From positions 1 to 64,000 of the forward strand of contig DAIMDW010000008.1 of NCBI GenBank assembly GCA_036725605.1: 64,000 bases of DNA. The letters run 5' to 3'. Below the pieces are notes generated by a model that worked only from the letters and a program-made list of their open reading frames with translations, was not told where the DNA came from and did no database searches. Each line of letters begins with the position of its first letter. The stretch's first letter is position 1. The stretch comes from CALBTQ01 sp036725605. Its GTDB lineage: Bacteria > Lernaellota > Lernaellaia > Lernaellales > Lernaellaceae. Below are positions 52,044 to 62,417 of this stretch, piece after piece. The translations under genes were made by a program, and so were the position numbers.

Positions 52044-52853
52044 ATGGGCGCGCTCGACTCCCGTTTTTTCGACCTGGGAGCGATGGACCGGCTGGCGCGG
52101 CAAGACACGCCGCTGCATCGCCTGGACGGCCGCGCCAAATTGCTGGCCACGCTTGCCTTCCTGGTGACGGTCGTTTCCTTCGATCGCTATGAACTTTCCG
52201 CGCTGATTCCCTTCGTCGTTTTTCCCGTCGCGTTGTGCCTGGGCGGCAACGTGCCCGGTCGCTGGCTGTGGCGCAAGATTCTGCTCGCCGCGCCCTTCGC
52301 CGTGCTGATCGGCATGTTCAATCCGCTGATCGACCGGCAGCCGCTGCTGACGATCGGTTGGTGGCAGGTTTCCGGCGGCTGGATTTCCTTCGCGTCGATT
52401 TTGCTGCGCTTCGCGCTGACGGTCGCGGCGGCGCTCGCGCTGGCGGCGGTGACCGGCTTCAACAACGTGTGCACCGCGCTGCAGCGGCTGGGCGTGCCGC
52501 GCGTGTTCGTCGTGCAGTTGCTGTTTTTGCATCGCTACCTGTTCGTGCTCGTCGAAGAAACGATGCGCCTGGTGCGCGCCCGCGCGCTGCGTTCCTTCGG
52601 CCGGGGAACGGGCCTGCGCGCGTTCGGTTCGCTGACGGGCCATTTGCTGCTGCGCACGCTCGATCGCGCGCAACGCGTGCATCAGGCGATGAGCTGCCGC
52701 GGTTTTTCCGGCGCGATGCCCGCGCTGCGGCCGGCGCGGTTCGGCGGGCGTGAAATCGTTTTCGTGTTGGGCTGGACGTCGTTGTTCGTCGCGTTGCGCT
52801 GCGTGAACGTGTCGCGGTGGCTGGGCGCGGCGGTGCTGGAGTTGTGGTCATGA
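52044..52853 (+). CDS. cbiQ: ECF Ni/Co transporter transmembrane subunit, CbiQ/NikQ
   Basis: Energy-coupling transmembrane component, 269 residues, with the family start MDRLARQDTPLHRLDGRAKLLATL, about five helices and the coupling helices RLVRARALRSFG and HQAMSCRGFSGAMP (ArgGly type) that touch the ATPases. It follows the M subunit by six bases and overlaps the ATPase gene start (ATGA). Usual family length is about 230-270. Confidence 0.93.
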   Translation: MGALDSRFFDLGAMDRLARQDTPLHRLDGRAKLLATLAFLVTVVSFDRYELSALIPFVVFPVALCLGGNVPGRWLWRKILLAAPFAVLIGMFNPLIDRQPLLTIGWWQVSGGWISFASILLRFALTVAAALALAAVTGFNNVCTALQRLGVPRVFVVQLLFLHRYLFVLVEETMRLVRARALRSFGRGTGLRAFGSLTGHLLLRTLDRAQRVHQAMSCRGFSGAMPALRPARFGGREIVFVLGWTSLFVALRCVNVSRWLGAAVLELWS

Positions 52854-53590
52854 GCCATCATCTGGTCGAGGCGCGCGATCTGCATTTCACCTATCCGGAC
52901 GGCACGCCGGCGTTGCGCGGCGTTTCCTTTCGCATCACGCACGGCGAGGCGGTGGCGCTGGTCGGCGCGAACGGCGCGGGCAAATCGACGCTGCTGCAAC
53001 ACCTCACCGGCTGTCTGCTGCCCGCGTCCGGCACGCTGCTGATCGGCGACGTGTACCTGGACAAAAAAACGCTGCCGGTGATTCGCCGCACGGTGGGCAT
53101 GGTGTTTCAGGATCCGGACGATCAACTGTTCATGCCCACGGTGGGCGAGGACGTCGCCTTCGGCCCGCTGAACATGGGTCTGCCGCCCGCGGAAGCGCAA
53201 CGGCGTGTGCGCGAGGCGCTGGCGGCGGTCGGGGCCGAACATCTGATCGATCGTCCGCCGTACAAGTTGTCGGGCGGCGAAAAACGCGCCGCGTCGATCG
53301 CCACGGTATTGGCGATGTCGCCGAACATCCTGGTGCTCGACGAACCGTCGTCCAACCTCGATCCGCGCGGCCGCCGGCAGTTGATCGAAATGCTGAAAAC
53401 CTTCACGCACACCAAGATCATCGCCACGCACGACCTGGACCTCGTGCTCGATCTGTGCCCGCGCACCATCGTGCTGCACAAGGGCGCCGTCGCGGCCGAC
53501 GGTCCGACCGACGCGATCATGAACGACGAAAACCTGCTGCGCGAATGTCGTTTGGAAAAGCCGTTGCGTCTGCAATTCCGGCCGGAATGA
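52850..53590 (+). CDS. cbiO: ECF Ni/Co transporter ATPase, CbiO/NikO
   Basis: ABC ATPase of 246 residues. Walker A GANGAGKSTLLQHL, Q-loop VFQDPDDQLFMPTV, signature KLSGGEKRAASIATVL, Walker B ILVLDEPSSNLDPRG, H-loop IIATHDLDL. The D/Q-loop FQDPDDQLF and the start EARDLHFTYPDGTPALRG are typical of EcfA/CbiO. ATG 52850 overlaps the Q-subunit stop; a GTG/ATG at 52817 in the same frame is not needed. It ends twelve bases before the convergent kinase gene. Confidence 0.95.
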   Translation: MSHHLVEARDLHFTYPDGTPALRGVSFRITHGEAVALVGANGAGKSTLLQHLTGCLLPASGTLLIGDVYLDKKTLPVIRRTVGMVFQDPDDQLFMPTVGEDVAFGPLNMGLPPAEAQRRVREALAAVGAEHLIDRPPYKLSGGEKRAASIATVLAMSPNILVLDEPSSNLDPRGRRQLIEMLKTFTHTKIIATHDLDLVLDLCPRTIVLHKGAVAADGPTDAIMNDENLLRECRLEKPLRLQFRPE

Positions 53591-53602
53591 CCGGCGTAGC
53601 GG

Positions 53603-56440
53603 TTAATTGTCGAGCGTCCGGCGCACCTTGCGGGCCAGGGTTTCGATGGTGAAGGGTTTTTGGATGAAGTGCATGTCTTCGTCCAGCACGCCGTGGTGGG
53701 CGATGACGTCCTCGGTATAGCCGGACATGAACAGCACTTTGATGTCCGGGCGCGCCGCTTTGATGTTTTCGTACAATTGCCGGCCGTTGATCGTGGGCAT
53801 GATCACGTCGGTGAGCAACAGGTCGATCGGCCCGTCGTGCGTTTTGCATTTCAGGTATGCGTCGCCGCCGCTGGACGCCGACAGCACGTGGTAGCCGTAG
53901 CGCAGCAGGATTTTCTCCGCCAGGTTGCGCACCATCTCTTCGTCTTCCACCAACAGAATCGTTTCGGCGCCGCCGGGGATTTTTTCGCTGGTGAGACTCA
54001 GCACGGAAACGGCTTTTTCCGCCACGCGCGGCAGGTAAATTTTGAAGGTCGTGCCGATGCCGAGTTCCGAGTACAGATTGATGAAGCCGCCGTTTTGCTT
54101 GACGATGCCGTAGACCATCGCCAGGCCCAGCCCGGTGCCTTTGCCTTTTTCCTTGGTGGTGAAGAACGGTTCGAAAATGTGTTCTTTGAGGTCGTCGCCG
54201 ATGCCCGAGCCGGTGTCGCTGACCGCGAGCATCACGTATTCGCCGGGCGAAGCTTCGGGGTAGGCGCTACAATATTCTTTGTCGAATGCGACGTTCTCGG
54301 TTTTGATCCGCAGCAGGCCGCCGTCGGACATGGCGTCGCGGGCGTTGATCGACAGGTTCACCAGCGCCTGCTCGATCTGCGTGGGGTCCGCCTTGATGCT
54401 GCCCAGTTCGGAGGTCGGCGAAAACTTCAGGTCGATGTCCTCGCCGATCAGCCGTTTGATCATCATCAACGAATGGTCGATCACCTCGTTGAGATCGATG
54501 ACCTGCGGCGCGATGATCTGCTTGCGGCTGAACGCCAGCAATTGCGCGGTCAGCCCGGCGCCGCGATCGGCGGCTTTTTTGATCTCGCGCAAATCGGCAA
54601 ACAGCGGATCGCCCCGTTTGAACGAGGCCATCAGAATTTCCGCATAGCCGGCGATGCCGGTCAGCAGGTTGTTGAAGTCGTGGGCCACGCCGCCGGCCAG
54701 CCGCCCGATGGACTCCATTTTCTGCGCCTGTTGCAATTGGGTTTCCAGGCGCTTTTCCTCGGTGATGTCGAAAACGATGCCGTTGAAAATCAGATGGTCC
54801 TTCGTTACGGTGGGATTGGAGATGGCCCGCAGCCAGATGGTTTCACCGTTCGGTTTGATGAAGCGCCCTTCGTGATTCCACTTGCTGCGCTTGGCGATCG
54901 TTTCGCCGACCGACCGCATGAATTCGTCGCGATCCCGCGGATCGATCATCTCGATCACCCGTTCCCAGAAGCCCTCCAGTTTGTTGGGAATGCCCAGGAC
55001 CGCCTCGGTGCGCGAACTGATATAGGATATGCCCATCTCGCCGTTTTGGTCGACTTTGAATTGATAGACGATGCCCGGCACCGCGTCGGCGATGCCGCGC
55101 AGTTGCTCGTCGCGGTGCAACAGTTCTTCCTCGACGATCTTGCGCTCGGTGATGTCGCGGGCGTTGCAGTTGATCTGGATCGCGCCGTCCTCGACGACCG
55201 GATTGCCCACGACCTCGACGGGGAACGTTTTGCCGCTTTTGGTCAGGTAGGAAAATTCCATCAGAAACGAACGATTCCGGTGAACCGCTTCCTCCAGCGT
55301 TTTGGCGGCGGTTTGTTTTTCCTGCTCCAAGCCGATGAAGTGGCTGTAATGGCGGCCGACGCATTCTTCCGGCTCGTACCCGCCGAACGCCTTGGAGGCC
55401 GGGCTGCAATAGGTGACGATGCCCGCGGCATCGACGCTGAACACCACGTCGCGCGATTCTTCGACCAGCAGGCGATAGCGCTGCTCGGAATCCCGCAGGG
55501 CTTCGCGGATGATCAGGTTCTCGTACGCCTCCTGGCTGAAGGAGGCGATGATGCGCCCGAGTATCAAATCGCTTTCGACAAACGGCGGAGTTTTTTTGTT
55601 GTGCAGCGTGATCGCCAACGCGATTTCCCCCTGCTTGTCGTGGCAGGGCAACGCCAGCAACGAGCCGTCCTTGTAGCCGTCCCAACCGGATGTTTGGAAA
55701 TACGCGGAGGTGCGGATGTCCTCGACGATGAAGCCCTGTTTGTCGGTGAAGAGTCGATTGAGCACCGTGTTTTCCGGGAGCGGCAACGGGATCACGGCAA
55801 CGGCGTGACCGGGATCCAACGAGGCGATTTGCTCGAGACGGTCGCCGTTGCGGCGGAAAATGCTGCCGCCTTCCGCTTGGATGTTCTGCGCGAACAGAGT
55901 GAGAATTTCGCGGCCGATTTCGTTTTCGTCCCTGGCCAGCAACAACCGTTTGGCGTTGGCGGCGATCGCCTCCAGGCGGCTGCTGTACAGTTGAATCTCC
56001 CGCGTGCGTTCGTTGACCAGGGCTTCCAGGTTTTGCTGGTATTGCCGGTTTTCGTCCTCCAGCTTTTTCAATTGCATGGCGTTGCGCACGATCTGCCGGA
56101 GTTTCGCGCCTTCGATGGGCTTGGCCAGGTAATCGAAGGCGTGATGGCGCAAGGCCTCGCTGATCGAATCGATGGTCGGTTCGCCGGTGATCACGATCAC
56201 CTTGATGTCCGGGTATCGTTCCTGAATTTCGCGCAGCAGATCGATGCCGGAGGCGCGCGGCATGATGATGTCGGTCACCACCACGTCGAAGGGCTGGGCG
56301 GCCAGTTGTTCCAGGGCGGCTTCGACGGATTCGGCGGTCGTCACCTCCATCTCTTCGCGGGGGAGGAACCGCGGAATCGTCTGCCGGATGCCCGGCTCGT
56401 CGTCGACGATCAATATGCGCGCCATGTGTTTATCTTTCAT
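53603..56440 (-). CDS. Hybrid sensor kinase with receiver at both ends (REC-GAF-PAS-PAS-HisKA-HATPase-REC)
   Basis: A 945-residue cytoplasmic protein. N-terminal receiver RILIVDDEPGIRQTI with DIIMPRASG (residues about 6-120), a coiled coil (about 125-160), GAF (about 165-315), two PAS (about 325-440 and 450-565), HisKA VAHDFNNLLTGIAGY, HATPase (VSDTGSGIGDDLKEHIFEPFF; GTGLGLAMVYGI) and C-terminal receiver LLVEDEEMVRNL with DVIMPTINGRQL. It could receive phosphate from the upstream 1,995-residue kinase through its N-terminal receiver. ATG 56440 has GGAAG upstream and overlaps the upstream kinase stop by eleven bases; ATG 56425 is an alternative. Confidence 0.92.
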   Translation of the reverse strand: MKDKHMARILIVDDEPGIRQTIPRFLPREEMEVTTAESVEAALEQLAAQPFDVVVTDIIMPRASGIDLLREIQERYPDIKVIVITGEPTIDSISEALRHHAFDYLAKPIEGAKLRQIVRNAMQLKKLEDENRQYQQNLEALVNERTREIQLYSSRLEAIAANAKRLLLARDENEIGREILTLFAQNIQAEGGSIFRRNGDRLEQIASLDPGHAVAVIPLPLPENTVLNRLFTDKQGFIVEDIRTSAYFQTSGWDGYKDGSLLALPCHDKQGEIALAITLHNKKTPPFVESDLILGRIIASFSQEAYENLIIREALRDSEQRYRLLVEESRDVVFSVDAAGIVTYCSPASKAFGGYEPEECVGRHYSHFIGLEQEKQTAAKTLEEAVHRNRSFLMEFSYLTKSGKTFPVEVVGNPVVEDGAIQINCNARDITERKIVEEELLHRDEQLRGIADAVPGIVYQFKVDQNGEMGISYISSRTEAVLGIPNKLEGFWERVIEMIDPRDRDEFMRSVGETIAKRSKWNHEGRFIKPNGETIWLRAISNPTVTKDHLIFNGIVFDITEEKRLETQLQQAQKMESIGRLAGGVAHDFNNLLTGIAGYAEILMASFKRGDPLFADLREIKKAADRGAGLTAQLLAFSRKQIIAPQVIDLNEVIDHSLMMIKRLIGEDIDLKFSPTSELGSIKADPTQIEQALVNLSINARDAMSDGGLLRIKTENVAFDKEYCSAYPEASPGEYVMLAVSDTGSGIGDDLKEHIFEPFFTTKEKGKGTGLGLAMVYGIVKQNGGFINLYSELGIGTTFKIYLPRVAEKAVSVLSLTSEKIPGGAETILLVEDEEMVRNLAEKILLRYGYHVLSASSGGDAYLKCKTHDGPIDLLLTDVIMPTINGRQLYENIKAARPDIKVLFMSGYTEDVIAHHGVLDEDMHFIQKPFTIETLARKVRRTLDN

Positions 56441-59400
56441 TTTCTTCCGTGGCGATATGCCAGCCGTTGTCCAGCGGTAGATCGAAACTGAATTTGGTGT
56501 AACCGCCCAGTTCGCTTTCGAACCACAACAATCCCTTGTGCTCCTCGATGATGCCGTGCGTGATCGACAGGCCCAGCCCGGTGCCCTTGTCTTTGGGCTT
56601 GGTCGTGAAGAACGGATCGAACATCCGGTTGCGAATCGAGAGCGGAATGCCGACGCCGAAATCCTCGACGCTGGTGCGGATCCACCGTTTGTCGTCGTGC
56701 TCGACGGTGGCGCAGGCAATGACGATCCGCTTTTCCGGGTCGTATTGCGGGAACTTCTGGTTGAGCGCGTCGCGCGCGTTGGTCAGCAGGTTCATCAACA
56801 CCTGCATGATCTGCTGGCTGCGGCATTTCAGTTTCGGCAGGTTTTCCTCGATGGTCAGTTCCACTTTGATCTGATCTTTGGCCAGCAGTTTTTGCGTCAG
56901 CGAGAGCGTGCTGTGAATGATGTCGTCCATCGACGCCGGGCTGTGCCGTTCGTTTTCCTGTCGCGAGAAGGACAGCAGGTTTTTCACGATGCCCGCGATG
57001 CGACGACTTTCGTCGGCGATGGCCTTGGCGTCCAGCGCGGTCTGACTGTTTTCCGGCGCCGCCTCGTGGAGCAGTTGCGCGTAGTTGAGGATGATGTTGA
57101 TCGGGTTGTTGATTTCGTGGGCGATGCCGCCGGCCAGCGTGCCGATGGATTCGAGCTTCTGTTGATGGCGCAGCCGCGCCTCCTGCTGATGATACTCGGT
57201 TACGTCGCGGCACAGGGCCAGGATGACGATGCCTTTGTTCGTGGTGAAGGTGGTGCCGTTGACTTCGATGGTGACGATCCGCCCGTCCGCGTGAATGTAA
57301 TCCACGTTGAAGTGCCGGGTATACCCTTGATCCAGGCATTGCTGCACGGCCAGGGCGTTGCGGTCCTTGTCGTAATCGGCCGTCCACTCGATGACCGAAT
57401 GGCCGATGATCTCGTCGAGCGAATCCTTGCCCGCCAGGCGGCGGTAATTGTCGTTGGTCTCGATGATCCGCCCGTCCCGGCCGTCGATGATCACAAAGCC
57501 GGTGTCGGTGGTTTCCACCAGGCTGCGGTATTTCTCTTCGCTTTCGCGCAGCGATTCCTCGGCGCGCTGCCGCTTGATAATGCTCCACATGAAGTTCATC
57601 AACAGCGTAATCTGGTTGATGTCCTCCTCGTTGTACGGCTCTATTTTGTTGCCGACGCCGACGATCACGACGATTTTGTCCCGTTCGAAAATCGGCAGGT
57701 TGAGATGCCGTTTAACCGCCACGTGTCCCGGGGGATAGCCGCGCTTGTGCGGATTGGGCGCCTGGTAGTCGTTGGTCACGATCGGCCGCCGCCGGCGCAC
57801 CGCTTCACCCCAGAGGCCGGTCGCTTCCAGCGGGTAAATGTGTGTACGGTCTTCGACCGCGCACAACTCCATGGCCGTTTTCGACCAGGAATACATGATC
57901 AACACGTCTTCGGTTTCGTTGAGAAAGGCGATGTACCCCAGCGCGCTGCCGGTGATGCGTACGATCGCTTCGAGCGTATAGTCGGTTATTTCATTGGGTG
58001 TATTGCCGACCATCTGGTTGAGTTGCAGCATCGCCTCCCGGCGGATTTCGTTGAGCCGACGCGTTTCCTCGTCGAGTTTTCGCTGGGTGATGTCGGTGGC
58101 GAATCCCAGGAAGCGATCGTCGGTCAACCGCACCGCGTCGACGGTCCAGTAGCGCGTCGAACCGTCTTTGCGGCGGAAGGCAAGTTCGCCGGCGGCGAAA
58201 CCGGTTTCGACGACCTGCCGGTAGTGCGCCAGTCCGCGCTCCCGACTTTCGCTCGCGAGTAGGTCTTCGATGGTGAGTTGCAGCAATTCATCCTTGTCGT
58301 AACCGGACATGCGACAGGCCGCGTCGTTGATCTCCACGTAACGGCCGTGGTCATCGACGACCAGCACGCCGACCGGCGCGTGGTCGACGTAACTGCGATA
58401 ACGCATTTCGCTCTGGCGCAGGGCGTCTTCGGCCGCAAGGCGTTCGGCGTTGGCGAGCGCCTGGGTCGCTTGATCGGCGACCGTGCCGGAAAAGGCGATT
58501 TCTTCCGTTTTCCATTCGCGCGGTTTACCGATGTGCTCGAGGCAGACGACGCCGACGAGCTTGCCGCCCAGGAAGATGCCGGTGTCCAGCAGTGAGGTGA
58601 TTCCCTGGGGTATCAAATACGATTCGGTTAATTCGCGACTGCGCGGATCGGAGCGGGCGTGGTCGGCGTTGATGGATTTCTCGCGTTTGATCGCTTCGAA
58701 ATAATTGGGATAACGATCGGCATTCAGGATCGCGCCGCTGGTGTGTTGCTTTTCATCAGCCTTGTACAAATCGAGGCACCGCATTTGATTGCCGTCTTCG
58801 GAAAACAACCAAATGCCGATTCGCGCGACGTTCATGGCGCCGGCGGCCGTTTCGGTGAGCATGCGCATCGCCTCGTCGATCCGCCCGGCGGCAATGCTTT
58901 GATCGGTGGACAGCGTTATCGTGGCCGACCGCAGGCGCTGGGCCCGCTGTTCGCTTTTCTGCAGCATGGCCTCGACGGTTTTGTGTTGGGTGATGTCGCG
59001 GGCGACGGCGTAGATCATGTTGCCGCTGGGGTAGGAGCGCCACTCCAGCCAACGATACTCACCGTTTTTGCAGCGATAGCGGTTGGTGAAATTGAGAATT
59101 TCGGTTTTATCGGAAAGCGCCGAGATGGCGTCCAGCGTGGCCGGCAGATCGTCGGGATGCACCAGGTCGAGGAACGGACGATCGACCAACTCGTCGAATT
59201 CGTAGCCCAACGTTTTTTTCCATTCCGGGTTCAGCCGGCGAAAATAGCCTTGCATATCGGCGATGCACAACAAGTCGAGGCTGGAGGTGAAGTACCGGTC
59301 CAGTTCTTCGGTCTTTTCCCGCAGCGCCTTTTCCGCCGCTTTGCGTTCGGTGATGTCGCGCACATTGGACAGAATGAGGTCCTGTTCCCCCAGCGTGATT

Positions 59401-62400
59401 TTCGACAGACGCACCTCCGCCGGAAAGACGGAATCATCGCCCGGACGGCGGGCGCTCCATTCGAAGATCAGCGATTCGCCCGCCATGACGCGCAACCACA
59501 CTTCGCCGGAATGTTCGGGATTCCCGGGTCCGGTCAGATCTGTGAAGACGTGCATGGTCTGTGCTTGTTCGCGTGTCACGCCGTACATCTTGAGCATGGT
59601 GTCGTTGACGTTGACGACATTGCCGTCCAGGTCGTGGATGATCAGCGCGTCCTGCACGCTGTTGAAGATGTCGGTGTAGCGCTTTTCGCTTTCCTGGATG
59701 GCCAGTTCCATTTTTTTGCGCTCGGTGACGTCGCGCTGCACGCCCCACACGCGTTGGATAAAACCGTTTTCGATCACGGCCGAGAAACTTTCGACGATGT
59801 AAAGCGGTTGGCCGTCGATGGTGTATTCCAGCGATTCCAGCTCGGTTGTGCGATTATTTTCCATGGACAAAAGATCGGCCATTTGATGACCGCAATCCGG
59901 CGCGAACCGACGCACGGGCAGACCGACCATTTTCGCCGGCGTCAGGTTGTACATGCGCGACAGAGCTTCGTTGACCTCGGCGATGACGGCGTGCTCGGCA
60001 ATTTGCGCGGCGATGTCCTCGTAGGGTTGGTCGATGGAAATCGGCTGCTGGAAATCGATGCGGAAGATGCCTTCGCCGGCGTTGGCGATGAAATTACGGT
60101 AACGTTCCTCGCTGCGGCGCAGTTCGTTTTCGGCTTTATTCTTTTCCGTGATGTCACGGGCGATGGTGGCGTAGCTTTCCACCTTGCCGCTCTTGTCCCG
60201 TTGCGCCGTAACGATTTGCGATAAAACGATGTTGCGCCCGTCTTTGTGGCGGATTGTCGTTTCGCCGGACCACACGCCCTTTTCGCTGGCGATCGTCAAT
60301 ACTTCCAGCGGCAGATCCGGCTGCATCTCGCGGATGGGCATCGGGTTGGAGAAGTATTCCTCGGCGGTGTATCCGGTCATGGCCAATCCGGCCGGATTGA
60401 CGTACTGCCCGTTGCCTTGGGCATCGGCCATGCCGATGAAATCGGGACTGTTTTCGATGATCTCGACCAGTCGTTCCCGTTCCCGTTCGATGCGTTTTTG
60501 TTCGGTGACGTTGAGCAACAGGCCGTCGAAAAAGATTTCGTTTTCCAGTTTGGTCGGTTGTGAAATGGCCCTGAACCAGATCAGCGAACCGTCGTTGTGA
60601 ATGAACCGTCCTTCGTATTCCCAGGGCTCGCATTGCTCGATGGCCCGATATATTGATTGGGCGAATAATTCCTGGTCTTCGGGATGTACGTGATTGACGA
60701 ATTCCCCAAAGAAGTTGTTCATGTCCCAGTCGATGCCGAACATGATCTTCGCTTTTTCGCTGATGTAATACAGGCCCATGTCCCGGCTGTCGTTACGGGC
60801 GTAAAAGCGATAGACACCGCCGGGGATGTTTCGCGTTAGGCTGGAAAGCAGTTCCTCGCGCAGACGCAATTCCGTCTCGGCTATTTTTTGTTCGGTGATG
60901 TCGAGCATCAAACCGTCGAAAACGATTTCATCGTCCTGGCGAGTCGGCTGCGACATGCCGCGGAACCAAAACAACGAACCGTTCGGGTGATAATATCGTC
61001 CTTCGAACTGCCACGGTTCGCAGTGGGCGATTACCTCCTGAATCGATTGCATGAACGCCGGTTGGTCTTCGGGATGAATCCGTTGGTAAAATTCCTGGAA
61101 GAAGTCATCGACGTTCGCATCGATGCCAAACAGCGCTTTGCTGCGGCCGCTGATGTAGTACACGCCCATTTCGCCGGTCTTCGGGCGACCGTAAAAACGA
61201 TACAACACGCCCGGCAGGTTTTGCGTGATGCCCGAAAGCATCTGTTCGCGCAGGCGTAATTCCGTTTCCGCCAGCCGGCGTTCGGTCACGTCGATCAGCA
61301 CGACGCCCAACTGATAGCCGGTTTGCGATTTGGTCAAAAACAAATTGCGCTGCAGCGTCAGGATTTTCCCGCCGGCCGTCTGCGCCTGGTATTCGCCCGA
61401 CTCGGGAATCAGCAATTGACCCAGGCGCAGCGTACCGGTAATCAACTGCCGTAGATGCGCGCGGAACGCTTCGGACCGTTGATCGCTGGGCAGCACGTCC
61501 ATCACCACGTCCCAGATTTTGCGTCCCAGAATCCGGTTGGCCTTGGTGCTCATCAACTGTTCGCAGGCTTTGTTCCATTCGATGATGTGCCCTTCTTCGT
61601 CCGCAATCAGAATGCCGACCTGGGAATTGTCGATGAACGAACGCAACTGATCCTGCTTCTCCAGCAGCGCTTCCCTGATTTTTTCGTTTTCGGTGACGTC
61701 GTGAAAAAGCACGGCTATTCGGCGATGGCCGGTATAAAACGCGGTGAGCTCGAACGAACCGATGATGCCGTTTTCGTCGCGATACACCTGCTTTCCCGCA
61801 TAGGTTTCCTGGTACATCGCCACCGCGCGATAAGCGGCCGGAATTTCCGTTTCCACCAGCATCGGGAAGGCTTCCTCGATCGTTAAACCCACAAAGGGCT
61901 GCATATCGATGCCCAGAATATGCTCGGCCGCCTTGTTGTAGCCGGTGAAGACCAGCTTGTTGTTCTCCCGCAGCTCATAGGTGTGCACTCCCAGGGGCGA
62001 TGTCCTGATGATTTCGTTTATCCGGGGATCGTCGGACGCCTCCGGGGCCCTGGTCGGAGCGCAGACGGATCGGGCGACGGCCAGCATCGTAAGGGAGCGG
62101 AATTGGGGATCTTCGATGCGGCTGATCGTCCATTCCAGGGAGCCGTTCGGTTGCAGGGGGGAGGGCGCTTCCCCACGCCAAGCGCCTTGTTTTTTCAAGT
62201 CTTTTCGAATTTGAGAAAGCGTTTCTTTGTCGAAGGGAGCGCCGATCAGCGATTGCGCCTGTTTGTTGAGCGCTTTTTCGCGATTCAGAAGAAACAGGTC
62301 GGCCGCCGCGTCGTTGAGGTATAAAATTCGCCCACGGTTACCGATAACCAACACGGCATCCGGAAACAAAGCAAAGGCGGATAAAACGTCCGGTTTTTCT

Positions 62401-62417
62401 TTGTTTTCTTTGGTCAT
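56430..62417 (-). CDS. Giant multi-PAS sensor histidine kinase
   Basis: A 1,995-residue histidine kinase with no membrane helix. By reading PAS openings and closings I count about nine PAS domains in residues 1-1165, a GAF (about 1190-1330; NVARIGIWLFSEDGNQM), a tenth PAS, a second GAF (about 1480-1640; ALGYIAFLNETEDVLIM), an eleventh PAS, then HisKA with GGIAHEINNPINIILNY and HATPase (GTGLGLSITHGI). Two neighbouring PAS domains (about 390-500 and 515-630) are close duplicates (LPGVLYRFYGRP / IPGGVYRFYARN). It ends without a receiver; the coupled downstream protein supplies one. ATG 62417 has GGGAG upstream. Confidence 0.93.
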   Translation of the reverse strand: MTKENKEKPDVLSAFALFPDAVLVIGNRGRILYLNDAAADLFLLNREKALNKQAQSLIGAPFDKETLSQIRKDLKKQGAWRGEAPSPLQPNGSLEWTISRIEDPQFRSLTMLAVARSVCAPTRAPEASDDPRINEIIRTSPLGVHTYELRENNKLVFTGYNKAAEHILGIDMQPFVGLTIEEAFPMLVETEIPAAYRAVAMYQETYAGKQVYRDENGIIGSFELTAFYTGHRRIAVLFHDVTENEKIREALLEKQDQLRSFIDNSQVGILIADEEGHIIEWNKACEQLMSTKANRILGRKIWDVVMDVLPSDQRSEAFRAHLRQLITGTLRLGQLLIPESGEYQAQTAGGKILTLQRNLFLTKSQTGYQLGVVLIDVTERRLAETELRLREQMLSGITQNLPGVLYRFYGRPKTGEMGVYYISGRSKALFGIDANVDDFFQEFYQRIHPEDQPAFMQSIQEVIAHCEPWQFEGRYYHPNGSLFWFRGMSQPTRQDDEIVFDGLMLDITEQKIAETELRLREELLSSLTRNIPGGVYRFYARNDSRDMGLYYISEKAKIMFGIDWDMNNFFGEFVNHVHPEDQELFAQSIYRAIEQCEPWEYEGRFIHNDGSLIWFRAISQPTKLENEIFFDGLLLNVTEQKRIERERERLVEIIENSPDFIGMADAQGNGQYVNPAGLAMTGYTAEEYFSNPMPIREMQPDLPLEVLTIASEKGVWSGETTIRHKDGRNIVLSQIVTAQRDKSGKVESYATIARDITEKNKAENELRRSEERYRNFIANAGEGIFRIDFQQPISIDQPYEDIAAQIAEHAVIAEVNEALSRMYNLTPAKMVGLPVRRFAPDCGHQMADLLSMENNRTTELESLEYTIDGQPLYIVESFSAVIENGFIQRVWGVQRDVTERKKMELAIQESEKRYTDIFNSVQDALIIHDLDGNVVNVNDTMLKMYGVTREQAQTMHVFTDLTGPGNPEHSGEVWLRVMAGESLIFEWSARRPGDDSVFPAEVRLSKITLGEQDLILSNVRDITERKAAEKALREKTEELDRYFTSSLDLLCIADMQGYFRRLNPEWKKTLGYEFDELVDRPFLDLVHPDDLPATLDAISALSDKTEILNFTNRYRCKNGEYRWLEWRSYPSGNMIYAVARDITQHKTVEAMLQKSEQRAQRLRSATITLSTDQSIAAGRIDEAMRMLTETAAGAMNVARIGIWLFSEDGNQMRCLDLYKADEKQHTSGAILNADRYPNYFEAIKREKSINADHARSDPRSRELTESYLIPQGITSLLDTGIFLGGKLVGVVCLEHIGKPREWKTEEIAFSGTVADQATQALANAERLAAEDALRQSEMRYRSYVDHAPVGVLVVDDHGRYVEINDAACRMSGYDKDELLQLTIEDLLASESRERGLAHYRQVVETGFAAGELAFRRKDGSTRYWTVDAVRLTDDRFLGFATDITQRKLDEETRRLNEIRREAMLQLNQMVGNTPNEITDYTLEAIVRITGSALGYIAFLNETEDVLIMYSWSKTAMELCAVEDRTHIYPLEATGLWGEAVRRRRPIVTNDYQAPNPHKRGYPPGHVAVKRHLNLPIFERDKIVVIVGVGNKIEPYNEEDINQITLLMNFMWSIIKRQRAEESLRESEEKYRSLVETTDTGFVIIDGRDGRIIETNDNYRRLAGKDSLDEIIGHSVIEWTADYDKDRNALAVQQCLDQGYTRHFNVDYIHADGRIVTIEVNGTTFTTNKGIVILALCRDVTEYHQQEARLRHQQKLESIGTLAGGIAHEINNPINIILNYAQLLHEAAPENSQTALDAKAIADESRRIAGIVKNLLSFSRQENERHSPASMDDIIHSTLSLTQKLLAKDQIKVELTIEENLPKLKCRSQQIMQVLMNLLTNARDALNQKFPQYDPEKRIVIACATVEHDDKRWIRTSVEDFGVGIPLSIRNRMFDPFFTTKPKDKGTGLGLSITHGIIEEHKGLLWFESELGGYTKFSFDLPLDNGWHIATEENER

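Noticed and set aside
53660..56491. Plus-strand open frame of 943 codons
   Set aside because: Antisense to the REC-GAF-PAS hybrid kinase, whose domain motifs are unmistakable; the antisense product has no recognisable domains.
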